Shown here: positions 26,529 to 34,104 of the stretch, in pieces
Position numbering within the stretch: position 1 is the first letter of the stretch
How the letters are laid out: the number at the start of each line of letters is the position of its first letter
Source: Alphaproteobacteria bacterium
GTDB lineage: Bacteria; Pseudomonadota; Alphaproteobacteria; MPNO01; UBA2964
Direction: 5' to 3'
Assembly: GCA_012103315.1 (NCBI GenBank)
Contig: WLWZ01000010.1
Coordinates: 1-64,000, forward strand
Length of the DNA stretch: 64,000 nt
The notes under the pieces: generated by a model
What the model was told of the DNA's origin: nothing
Database searches by the model: none
Seen by the model: only the letters and a program-made list of their open reading frames with translations
Position numbers and translations under genes: made by a program

Positions 26529-26540
26529 TATCATTTGATA
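26529..26540. promoter_or_regulatory. Palindrome upstream of the reductive-dehalogenase-like gene
   Basis: TATCA-TT-TGATA is a perfect inverted repeat with a two-base spacer, 48 bases before the start of the minus-strand gene. It lies just downstream of a minus-strand TTGACG (26554-26549) that could be a -35 element. This is a plausible operator for a small dimeric regulator. No regulator gene of the usual RdhA type lies next to it. The assignment is tentative. Confidence 0.3.
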
Positions 26541-26568
26541 TTATATTCGTCAAGGTTTCTCTTACCCC

Positions 26569-27270
26569 TCAGGCGCGTTTGCCGTAATAGAAACGCGCTA
26601 GTGTTTTGGGTTTAACGCCAAGATACCAGAGCGCATGAATGAACAGCCATCCCCACACAATAGCGATGGGGTGACGCCCTTGAAATTTACGAGACGATGT
26701 AACGAGGGGTGGTTCTTCAATGCAAATTGTTGGGCCAAAATGCTCTAGCCGACGCGTAAATTCAAAATCCTCCATCAACGGGATGGCTTTTATTGGACCG
26801 ATTTTTTCATACACCTTCCGGCGTACAAAGATGCCGGAGTCTCCGTAATAAAAACCCCGAGATCGTATCCATTTGTAGAATCCAATAAGCCAGCGCGAAA
26901 ATTTTGTGTCACCGTCAAATAACAACCGAAAATTACCCCCACCTGCGTCAGGGTACGCTCTCAACTCCTCGAGAATTGCTGTTAGCGCCCCTTTGGGGAG
27001 TTTGGTGTCGGCATGGAGAAAGAACAAAATATCGCCAGTGGCAGCCGCTGCCCCCTGATGCAGTTGATTGCCCCGACCCCGCTCACATTCAATGAGTATC
27101 GCTTCAGCTTCGCGGACGATTGCGGCGGTGCCATCCGTGCTGCCGCCGTCGGCGACGATGATTTCAGTGGTGATCACTTCTGCCGAGAGAGCGGAGAGCA
27201 CCTCTTCGATCCGACCGGCTTCATTTAGGGTTGGAATGATGACGGAGAGGGTTGTGACGGTATCTGCCAC
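26569..27270 (-). CDS. Family 2 glycosyltransferase
   Basis: A GT-A-fold transferase of 233 aa with N-terminal LSVIIPTLNEAGRIEEVLSAL, the nucleotide-sugar stretch EIIVADGGSTDGT, and HADTKLP as the DxD-type metal site. ED in LMEDFEFTRRLEHFG is the probable catalytic base region. The C-terminal hydrophobic segment (IVWGWLFIHALWYLGV) suggests membrane association. Similar short GT2 proteins are annotated in carotenoid or hopanoid-type sugar transfer, but the acceptor here is unknown. It starts 7 bases after the TerB-like gene and is probably co-transcribed with it. Confidence 0.9.
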   Translation of the reverse strand: MADTVTTLSVIIPTLNEAGRIEEVLSALSAEVITTEIIVADGGSTDGTAAIVREAEAILIECERGRGNQLHQGAAAATGDILFFLHADTKLPKGALTAILEELRAYPDAGGGNFRLLFDGDTKFSRWLIGFYKWIRSRGFYYGDSGIFVRRKVYEKIGPIKAIPLMEDFEFTRRLEHFGPTICIEEPPLVTSSRKFQGRHPIAIVWGWLFIHALWYLGVKPKTLARFYYGKRA

Positions 27271-27277
27271 TGATTGA

Positions 27278-27715
27278 TCACAGTCCGGTTTCGGCGAGGT
27301 TCAATCCCATATTGGCGCAAAGTTGATCGATTGCGTTCTTCTCGCTCTCGGTAAAATCGTCATCCGATTTTCCAATTGCGACGCAGACTTTTATCAGTAA
27401 GCGGGCAGCATGGTCATCGTCGGATAGCTTGCGGACGAGGCGCAGTATTTGTTCACGAGCGGCGCCCGGGTCAGCGGTTAAAGCTTCGGCATGTTCGCGG
27501 TACAAATCAATCGCTTCATGGGGATCATAAATTTTTAGCTCATTGATTGCTTCCAAAGCCTGGTCGAGCATTGTGAGTTCGGCGATGTTGATCTCGCCGT
27601 CTGCAGAGGCGACCAAAGCACTTGCCGCCATCGTTGCTTCCAGAAATGAACGATTACGGAACTTTTGCAGTTCCTGAGATAGGACAGTACGTGCTTGTTG
27701 AAAAAAACCAGACAT
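27278..27715 (-). CDS. TerB-like protein
   Basis: An all-helical protein of 145 aa of the TerB (tellurite resistance) fold. The helix ATMAASALVASADGEINIAELTMLD holds the conserved acidic D-G-E-I metal-binding turn, and a second acidic pair (GKSDDDFTESEKNAID) occurs near the end. The frame opens at 27742, but ATG 27715 (MSGFFQQ) has a GGAAGG site 9 bases upstream. It is a single TerB without the Ter operon and is followed by a glycosyltransferase; such stand-alone TerB proteins are common in alphaproteobacteria and not proof of tellurite resistance. Confidence 0.85.
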   Translation of the reverse strand: MSGFFQQARTVLSQELQKFRNRSFLEATMAASALVASADGEINIAELTMLDQALEAINELKIYDPHEAIDLYREHAEALTADPGAAREQILRLVRKLSDDDHAARLLIKVCVAIGKSDDDFTESEKNAIDQLCANMGLNLAETGL

Positions 27716-27820
27716 TAGTAATTGCCTTCCCCCAGAAAACACTTGTCGTGCGCCAGTTTAGCACAATTTGAAGACTCGTTATTGTCATTCAACGCTGACA
27801 CCGAATATGGTTCTGTTCTC

Positions 27821-28231
27821 ATGGATGACGACCCCACCAACGAAAATGTTACCCCGGCCAGTCGATTAACGCGCCCGTTTTTGCTGTTGCTTGGCTGGGT
27901 GGCCGTCGGGTTAGGGCTGATTGGAATTTTTATACCAGGCCTACCGACCACGCCATTTTTGTTGGTCGCCCTGTGGGCGTTTTCAAAGACGTCAAAGAAG
28001 TTTCATGACTGGCTTTATAATCCCCCAAGGCTTGGTCCGCCTTTGCGGGATTGGCGACAACACGGTGTCATCCCGGTTAAGGCGAAAATTCTTGCCATTG
28101 TAACGATGACAGTAAGTTTTTTCTGGATCACCTTTGGCATTGCAGATGATTGGGTATTGCCCGCGATTGTCGGTGCCTGTCTCGTGCCCCCTGCGATTTT
28201 TATCCTGACTCGACCGAGTCAGCCTAAGTAA
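27821..28231 (+). CDS. DUF454 (YbaN-like) membrane protein
   Basis: An inner-membrane protein of about 136 aa with three hydrophobic segments. The family hallmark LGLIGIFIPGLPTTPFLLVALWAF is followed by FHDWLYNPPRLGPPLRDW. The frame begins at TTG 27722, but ATG 27821 is preferred because the extra 33 residues overlap the divergent TerB promoter region. Function of DUF454 proteins is not firmly known; some relatives lie by haem or cytochrome genes. It is monocistronic or followed by the GMC gene 46 bases later. Confidence 0.87.
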   Translation: MDDDPTNENVTPASRLTRPFLLLLGWVAVGLGLIGIFIPGLPTTPFLLVALWAFSKTSKKFHDWLYNPPRLGPPLRDWRQHGVIPVKAKILAIVTMTVSFFWITFGIADDWVLPAIVGACLVPPAIFILTRPSQPK

Positions 28232-28277
28232 CCGACCCTTTGCACCATTCGCTACCTTCTGGCATCTTCTTGTCATT

Positions 28278-29975
28278 ATGACATACGATTTTATCATTGC
28301 CGGCGGCGGATCGGCGGGGAGCGTTCTCGCCAGCCGATTGACGGAAAACGCGCAGAACAATGTCCTGCTTATTGAAGCGGGCAAAGACTTTAAACCGGGT
28401 GAGGAACCCGCAGATATTCGTTCCTCCTACCCGATGGCGGCATCATTCAATCCCGCCTATCACTGGACAAATCTCAAAGTTCGTCAGGCTGAAAGCAATA
28501 GCAATCAGCCTGGTGGGGCGCCTTTGCGGTTCATGGAACAGGCGCGGGTAATCGGCGGAGGTTCTAGTATCAACGCCCAGATGGCCAATCGTGGATCGCC
28601 GGAGGATTACAATGAATGGGCAGAGCTTGGCGCTGACGGTTGGGGTTGGGATGAGGTTTTGCCCTACTTTAAAAAGCTTGAATCCGACCAGGACTTCGAT
28701 GGTGATTTACACGGTAAAGATGGCCCCATTACCATTCGCCGGGTTAAGGAAGATCAGTGGTGCGGGTTTTCACATGCTGCGGCTCGTGTTCTGGAAAATG
28801 CGGGTTTTCAACGACAAGATGATCAGAATGGCCCGTTTGTCGATGGCTGGTTTCCAACTTCTATTTCCAACCACCCTGACGACCACCGTCAATCCGCAGC
28901 GATGGGCTATCTCAATCCTGAAGTCCGTAAACGATCTAATTTGCATATTCGTTCCGAAACCCATGTTGAATCTGTGGTGTTCGAAGGAACCAAAGTGGCC
29001 GGCGTTCGTGTCCAGCAAAATGGTCAATCTGAAACGATTTCTGCAAACGACGTAATATTGTCGTCGGGCGCGCTTCATTCACCCGCTACTTTGATGCGGT
29101 CCGGTGTCGGTCGCGCCGCACATTTGCATGAACATGGCATTGATGTTGTTGCGGATCGTGCCGGTGTCGGGATGAACCTCAATGAACATCCGACGATAGC
29201 GGTTTCATCTTATCTATTTTCTCAGGCACGCCTCCATGAACTTGGCAGAGGCCATGCCCAAGTTGCGTTTCGTTATAGCTCAGGAATTGAAGGCTGTGGT
29301 GCACAGGATATGTATGTCTCGGCGAGCTCGAAATCTGGTTGGCATGCCGTAGGCCAGCGGCTCGGTTCTTTTTTGTTGTGGTGTAACAAGCCGTATTCGC
29401 GGGGTACCGTCGGTTTAACGTCATCTGATCCATTGGCGGAACCCGATGTTGCTTTTGAATTATTGTCTGATCGCCGTGATTTGGAACGTCTCAAGGATGC
29501 CATACGCCGGTTGGCGGCTTTGTTCGATGATCCGGCCATGCAAGACATCGCGTCCGATCCATTTCCATCAAACTATTCGGAACGGGTTCGCCGGATCGGT
29601 GCGGTTACTACTAAGAACAAGATACTGACGTCGATTTTAGGTTTTCTAATGGATGCGCCAGGGCCATTTCGTCGCGCGGCGATCCATGGCTTTATCACCC
29701 AGGGCGTGACCCTCAAGGGATTATTGGAAGACGAAACGGCGATGGAGGAATGGATCCGCGACGGAGTAACCGGTTGCTGGCATCCCTCTGGCACTTGTCG
29801 CATGGGACGTGAGGATGACCCTATGGCGGTGGTCGATAATCAGGGCCGTGTTTATGGCGTCGATGGTTTGCGGGTTTGTGACGCGTCGATCTTCCCCTGT
29901 GTGCCGCGGGCAAATACCAATATCCCGACCATTATGTGCGCTGAAAAAATAGCCGACGCGATCCTCAACAGTTGA
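28278..29975 (+). CDS. GMC-family flavin oxidoreductase
   Basis: An FAD-dependent alcohol or choline-type dehydrogenase of 565 aa. The FAD motif is YDFIIAGGGSAGSVLASRL at the N-terminus, the second signature is ARVIGGGSSINAQMANRG, and the active-site histidine lies in WHPSGTCRMG near residue 500. It has no signal sequence, so it is cytoplasmic. It is upstream of a UbiD-like decarboxylase on the same strand (about 87 bases apart), which suggests oxidation and decarboxylation of the same substrate class. The specific alcohol is not known. Confidence 0.93.
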   Translation: MTYDFIIAGGGSAGSVLASRLTENAQNNVLLIEAGKDFKPGEEPADIRSSYPMAASFNPAYHWTNLKVRQAESNSNQPGGAPLRFMEQARVIGGGSSINAQMANRGSPEDYNEWAELGADGWGWDEVLPYFKKLESDQDFDGDLHGKDGPITIRRVKEDQWCGFSHAAARVLENAGFQRQDDQNGPFVDGWFPTSISNHPDDHRQSAAMGYLNPEVRKRSNLHIRSETHVESVVFEGTKVAGVRVQQNGQSETISANDVILSSGALHSPATLMRSGVGRAAHLHEHGIDVVADRAGVGMNLNEHPTIAVSSYLFSQARLHELGRGHAQVAFRYSSGIEGCGAQDMYVSASSKSGWHAVGQRLGSFLLWCNKPYSRGTVGLTSSDPLAEPDVAFELLSDRRDLERLKDAIRRLAALFDDPAMQDIASDPFPSNYSERVRRIGAVTTKNKILTSILGFLMDAPGPFRRAAIHGFITQGVTLKGLLEDETAMEEWIRDGVTGCWHPSGTCRMGREDDPMAVVDNQGRVYGVDGLRVCDASIFPCVPRANTNIPTIMCAEKIADAILNS

Positions 29976-30062
29976 AATCAGCCGCAATGCGATGTGGTTG
30001 TCCGGCTGCGAGACCAATGTTAGGTTCGCGCGCAAATATTGACCCCAACCGGAAAGCGAATT

Positions 30063-31661
30063 ATGTCCACCAGTTTTAGGCAGTTTATCGAGGATCTACG
30101 GTCCGAAGGCCAGATCCGGGAAATCACCAAACCCACAGATATCCGCCATATTGCGGCGCTCGTTGATCAATCCGAAACGGCGCTGATGTTTAGCAATGTG
30201 ATTGGTTATGACATGCCGGTTGTCTCGGGGCTGACGAATAGCCGCGATAGGCTCGCTATAGCCATGGGGTGTGAATTTAATGAGATCGAAGGTCGCCTTC
30301 GTGCCGGTATCGATCGGCCGATTCCACCGCGCATGGTTAACTCAGGACCAGCGCGGGAAATCCTGATCGAAGGCGACGATGTTGATCTTTATAACCTCCC
30401 CGTACCGTTATTTTCGGTTCGTGACGGGGGCCCGATGATGACCGCTGGTATCACATTAGCCGAAGATCCTGATCTGGGCCTCAATGCTGGGATTTATCGG
30501 ATGTTGGTGAAGGACAAAAATACCACGGGTATCGATGTCGTAACCCCGAATAATCTCCGGAAACTCGCTGAGAAGGCCTTTGCCAAGGGTGAGCCATTGC
30601 CGATATCGGTCAATATCGGGACTCATCCGTCATCGTTGATTACCGGCTGCTTCAAGGCCGCTCCCGGGGTCGATGAGGTTGCGATGGCTGGCGGTATGCT
30701 GGGTGAAGCGGTTGAGTTAACTCCCTGCAAAACGATTAGCACGCCGTGCATAGCGGATGCCGAAATTGTTCTGGAAGCGGAATTGCTGCCGACAGGGTGG
30801 ACCAAGCCCGAAGGCCGGTTTGGTGAGTTCACGCGGCTGATGGGTGGCTTGCATTGGAACCCGCATGTTCGGATCAAGGCAATCTCAATGCGGAAGAACC
30901 CGATGTATTACGCGCTGCATATGCCGTGGGAAAATATTTGGCCCAGCGGACCAATCTATGAGGCAGCTGTAAGGCGTGCACTCCACGAAGCCGGTGTTCA
31001 AGTTACTGCGGTTAATATAACGCCGGGCGGTTGTTGCCATTGGCATGCCGTGATCGCTGTGAAGCCTCTGCCGGGCGATGGTAAGAACGCCATCCTTGCA
31101 GCTTTGTCAGTTGCGGATATGAAACATGTCGTTGTGGTCGATGAAGATATCGATGTCTTTGACGGTATGGATGTCGAGTGGGCGATTGCCACGCGGGTGC
31201 AGGCAGATCGTGATGTCACGATCATATCGGGTGCGCGATCGAAGCCACTTGATCCGAGTCTGGTCATAACGCCTGGTAAAATTCCAACGACGTCCAAGAT
31301 GGGTATCGATGCAACGATTAGTGACGAGCTGCCGCGTGAGCGGTTTGAGCGGATCAGCTACGCCTATGCCGATGAAGTAAACTTGGATGACATGCTCGGC
31401 GATGGCCCGGCCAAGGAAACCGTTGCAGAAATTTTTGACGAAGAAGTTGCGGTCCTTGCCAGCAAAATTCGCGAAGCGATTACCGAGAAACCCCTATATT
31501 TTGCTGAGTTGGCAGAACGTTTCTCGAGCGATGGCTTCCAGACTGTCGCCCGGGCTCTTGGAACAATCCATAAAGCTGAGGAGCTGTGGCAGGATAAGGT
31601 TGGGAAATTCTGTCTGGTTGGTTCAGAGTTTGCCGCGCAACCGCCTAAGGGAAGAGGCTAA
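30063..31661 (+). CDS. UbiD-family prFMN-dependent decarboxylase
   Basis: A 532-aa reversible (de)carboxylase of unsaturated or aromatic acids using prenylated FMN. It shows the N-terminal SFRQFIEDLRSEGQI, the cofactor/metal region GMYR-like GIYRMLVKDKNTTGID, and the catalytic block EGRFGEFTRLMGG with the Arg-Glu pair. A basic C-terminal extension of roughly 80 residues resembles a winged-helix fold. The start at ATG 30063 (MSTSFRQF) is preferred over 30039. No UbiX prenyltransferase is nearby, so the cofactor must come from elsewhere. Sequence does not separate UbiD proper from catabolic relatives; its place after a GMC gene favours a catabolic one. Confidence 0.9.
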   Translation: MSTSFRQFIEDLRSEGQIREITKPTDIRHIAALVDQSETALMFSNVIGYDMPVVSGLTNSRDRLAIAMGCEFNEIEGRLRAGIDRPIPPRMVNSGPAREILIEGDDVDLYNLPVPLFSVRDGGPMMTAGITLAEDPDLGLNAGIYRMLVKDKNTTGIDVVTPNNLRKLAEKAFAKGEPLPISVNIGTHPSSLITGCFKAAPGVDEVAMAGGMLGEAVELTPCKTISTPCIADAEIVLEAELLPTGWTKPEGRFGEFTRLMGGLHWNPHVRIKAISMRKNPMYYALHMPWENIWPSGPIYEAAVRRALHEAGVQVTAVNITPGGCCHWHAVIAVKPLPGDGKNAILAALSVADMKHVVVVDEDIDVFDGMDVEWAIATRVQADRDVTIISGARSKPLDPSLVITPGKIPTTSKMGIDATISDELPRERFERISYAYADEVNLDDMLGDGPAKETVAEIFDEEVAVLASKIREAITEKPLYFAELAERFSSDGFQTVARALGTIHKAEELWQDKVGKFCLVGSEFAAQPPKGRG

Positions 31662-31693
31662 AACGTACGCGGGGTCGTTTTTAGCTGAATTCT

Positions 31694-32167
31694 CTATGAA
31701 GTCTTCCGTGACGATGCTAACGGCTGGTTTGTAGCAAAAGATATGAGCGTTTTGTCGTCGGGGGTCGCCGCGCGCTGAGCGGTAACGGATTGACCGCGTA
31801 CATTTACGACTTCTATCTGTGTCGGTAGCTTGTCGTTGTTGTCGCCAATTATATTCCCTAAATCCAAGATACCGTCATAACGATTGAGAACGGCGCGTTG
31901 TGCAAATGCCGCGAATGTCTCCCCTCCTTGTATGGCTTTGGCGGGTAGACCGAAAAGTTTGTAGAAACCTTCGTTTGCTGCCTCAATGCAGCGCTCTTCG
32001 TTTATGAGAAGAGCTGCGCAGGCGAGGTCGTCGATATAGTGATGTGGTTTATCGATTTTCTCTGGGGGAACGGCACTTTGCCGTATAACGCCAGGATTCC
32101 GGACTGTGGCCTTTGGTCTACGACCAGGAATACGGCGCGTTCTGACGTTGAATTTAGGCTTTGTCAT
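31694..32167 (-). CDS. PAS-domain protein
   Basis: A soluble protein of 157 aa. After a basic, disordered start (RTRRIPGRRPKATVRN), residues 40-150 form a PAS-like sensor (YIDDLACAALLINEERCIEAANEGFYKLFGLPAKAIQG, ending in VNVRGQSVTAQRAA). There is no output domain, so it would work through a partner or bind a small ligand. It is 122 bases downstream of apt on the same strand and may share its transcript. The function is unknown. Confidence 0.8.
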   Translation of the reverse strand: MTKPKFNVRTRRIPGRRPKATVRNPGVIRQSAVPPEKIDKPHHYIDDLACAALLINEERCIEAANEGFYKLFGLPAKAIQGGETFAAFAQRAVLNRYDGILDLGNIIGDNNDKLPTQIEVVNVRGQSVTAQRAATPDDKTLISFATNQPLASSRKTS

Positions 32168-32289
32168 CTATCGCGATAACCCCGAAAATAGGCCCGATTC
32201 CATGTGACCGCGGGGTGTTCCGCGTTCCATGAGCTGGGCGCTATTTCAAGGGTATCCGCTGGTTGTAAACGCTTCGTAAAGGTGGCGTG

Positions 32290-32805
32290 TTACGAAGAGT
32301 AGCTCACCAGTGCGTCAAACGGTACGTCGAGATGGTCGCGGCCCTTCAGAAAATCCAGCTCAATAATGCAGGCAGCAGCCTGAACATCGGCATCGAGACG
32401 TCGAAGGAGGTTAATACCGGCAGCCATGGTGCCACCAGTTGCTAATATGTCATCAACGACGACGATTTTTTGGCCGGGCATCGCAGCATCAGCCTGAATT
32501 TCGATGGTGTCGGTGCCGTATTCAAGCGCATAGGTATAGGCAATGGTTTCGCCCGGTAGTTTTTCCTTTTTGCGGATCATTGCAAAGCCGCAGCCTAGGG
32601 CATAGGCGACAGGGGCGGCGACTAAAAATCCGCGGGATTCTATGCCGAATAGCATATCCGGTTTGTACTTACTGATGCGCTCTGCCATCTGGTCGACCGT
32701 CGCTTTCCAAGCGTCTTTATGTTGAAGCAAAGTGGAAATGTCATAGAAAAGGATTCCGGGTTTTGGAAAATCGGGTATCGTCCGAATGTGGTTCTTGATG
32801 TCCAT
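32290..32805 (-). CDS. apt: Adenine phosphoribosyltransferase
   Basis: Salvages adenine to AMP with PRPP. The 171-aa chain shows [14 protein letters not shown] at the N-terminus, [14 protein letters not shown], and the PRPP loop [12 protein letters not shown] (115-126). All standard type-I residues are present and the length is usual. It has no obvious operon partner except the downstream PAS-domain gene. Confidence 0.96.
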   Translation of the reverse strand: MDIKNHIRTIPDFPKPGILFYDISTLLQHKDAWKATVDQMAERISKYKPDMLFGIESRGFLVAAPVAYALGCGFAMIRKKEKLPGETIAYTYALEYGTDTIEIQADAAMPGQKIVVVDDILATGGTMAAGINLLRRLDADVQAAACIIELDFLKGRDHLDVPFDALVSYSS

Positions 32806-32934
32806 TATAAAACTCTGAAATTACAGTAATTTGGTGGTGCGGCATCCTATCGGCACTCAGATGGCGGTGCAAATGCCTTGAAAACCGCAGTTAATTCTCG
32901 TTCAAGCTAATTGACTCTCAGGCGGTCGGGCAGG

Positions 32935-32951
32935 CAATGCTTACTGCATTG
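32935..32951. promoter_or_regulatory. Inverted repeat upstream of the TAXI gene
   Basis: CAATGC (32935-32940) and GCATTG (32946-32951) are perfect 6-base arms with a 5-base spacer, about 90 bases before the TAXI-TRAP start. They lie in the 235-base region between apt and that gene. This may be an operator; there is no adjacent regulator gene and no good -10 element beside it. Confidence 0.25.
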
Positions 32952-33041
32952 GTTTATTGGCTTGTTTGGTAACCAGTGTCAGGGGCGACAGTTGGCCGCC
33001 GACAGCCTAGATCTTAATTTGTATATAGGGAGGGGTGACCC

Positions 33042-34031
33042 ATGAAACGTATTCTATTCTCCGGCTTAGCCTGCGTGCTGGCCTTTGGTCTGACGGCAAC
33101 GGCAGATGCTGCCAGCAAAAAGCGGTTTATTTCTATCGGCACTGGTGGACCGACTGGTGTTTATTTCCAGGTTGGCAATGCCGTGTGCCGTCTTGTCCAT
33201 AAGGAAGCAGCCGAAGGTCGTAAAAAAGGTCGCAAGCATGGTATCCGCTGTTCGGCACCATCTACGGGTGGCTCGAACTACAATATTGGCCAGATCAAGG
33301 AAGGCGAGCTGGACTTCGGTGTTGCTCAGTCTGACTGGCAGCATCATGCCTATAACGGCACCAGCGCCTGGAAGGGCAAGCAGTTCAAAAAAGTGCGGGC
33401 GGTTTTCTCAGTTCATCCTGAGCCGCTACACATCATCGCCGGTGGAAAATCGGGTATTTCAGGCTGGGATAGTCTGAAGGGCAAACGCGTCAATATCGGT
33501 AACGCGGGCTCTGGCCAGCGTGGCACGATGGATTTCCTGATGAAACGTGCCGGTTGGAACAAAGGTGCGTTCAAGGCAGCGACTGAACTGACGTCGACGG
33601 AACAATCCAAAGCTTTGTGCGACGGCAAGATTGATGCCTTCATCTACACGGTTGGTGTGCCGAATGCCGGTGTGTCCGTGGCGACAGATGGTTGCGGTGC
33701 GAAAATCGTAAATTTCAATAACAAGTTGGCGAGCGGTCTTGTAAAAGAACGTCCTTACTACGCTTGGGCGACCATTCCAAAAGGGACCTACAAAACCACA
33801 TCTTCCGATGTTACGACGTTCGGTGTTATGGCGACTTTTGTCACTAGCGCCGATGTCGATGAAAAGACAGTTTATGAAGTAACCCGGGCGGTGATGGAAA
33901 ATCTTGACGATTTCCGCAAGCTGCATCCGGCCTTCCGGAATCTCGACCCTAAACGCATGATCAGTGATGGCCTGTCGGCTCCGCTGCATAAGGGTGCGTT
34001 GAAGTACTACAAAGAAAAAGGCTGGAAATAA
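33042..34031 (+). CDS. TAXI-family TRAP transporter solute-binding protein
   Basis: A periplasmic binding protein of 329 aa with a signal peptide (LFSGLACVLAFGLTATADAA). The mature N-terminus KRFISIGTGGPTGVYFQVGNAVCRLV is the TAXI signature, and RCSAPSTGGSNYNIGQIKEGELDFGVAQSD matches the binding region. A GGGAGGGGTGACCC ribosome binding site precedes ATG 33042. It is the first gene of an operon with the fused TRAP permease and an FGE-fold protein. TAXI ligands described include glutamate and other dicarboxylates; the ligand here is unknown. Confidence 0.95.
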   Translation: MKRILFSGLACVLAFGLTATADAASKKRFISIGTGGPTGVYFQVGNAVCRLVHKEAAEGRKKGRKHGIRCSAPSTGGSNYNIGQIKEGELDFGVAQSDWQHHAYNGTSAWKGKQFKKVRAVFSVHPEPLHIIAGGKSGISGWDSLKGKRVNIGNAGSGQRGTMDFLMKRAGWNKGAFKAATELTSTEQSKALCDGKIDAFIYTVGVPNAGVSVATDGCGAKIVNFNNKLASGLVKERPYYAWATIPKGTYKTTSSDVTTFGVMATFVTSADVDEKTVYEVTRAVMENLDDFRKLHPAFRNLDPKRMISDGLSAPLHKGALKYYKEKGWK

Positions 34032-34052
34032 TTTCAGCTGAGTGAGTAGAAG

Positions 34053-34082
34053 CGGCGGGCGCGGGATAGCGTCCGCCGTTTT
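34053..34082 (+). terminator. Attenuator hairpin between TAXI gene and TRAP permease
   Basis: Arms 34053-34062 and 34069-34078 form a 10-bp stem (nine Watson-Crick pairs and one G-U) with a 6-base loop, followed by TTTT (34079-34082). It lies 22 bases after the TAXI stop and 23 before the permease ATG, so it probably terminates most transcripts after the binding-protein gene and sets a high binding-protein to permease ratio. Confidence 0.75.
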
Positions 34083-34104
34083 GCGTTTGGGGGAGGAGCA
34101 TAAA

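Noticed and set aside
26482..26568. Cobalamin riboswitch before the rdhA-like gene
   Set aside because: The 87-base leader is too short and lacks a B12-box-like stretch; only the palindrome was found.
27278..27715. Tellurite resistance locus
   Set aside because: Only one TerB-like gene is present, without TerC, TerD or TerE partners.
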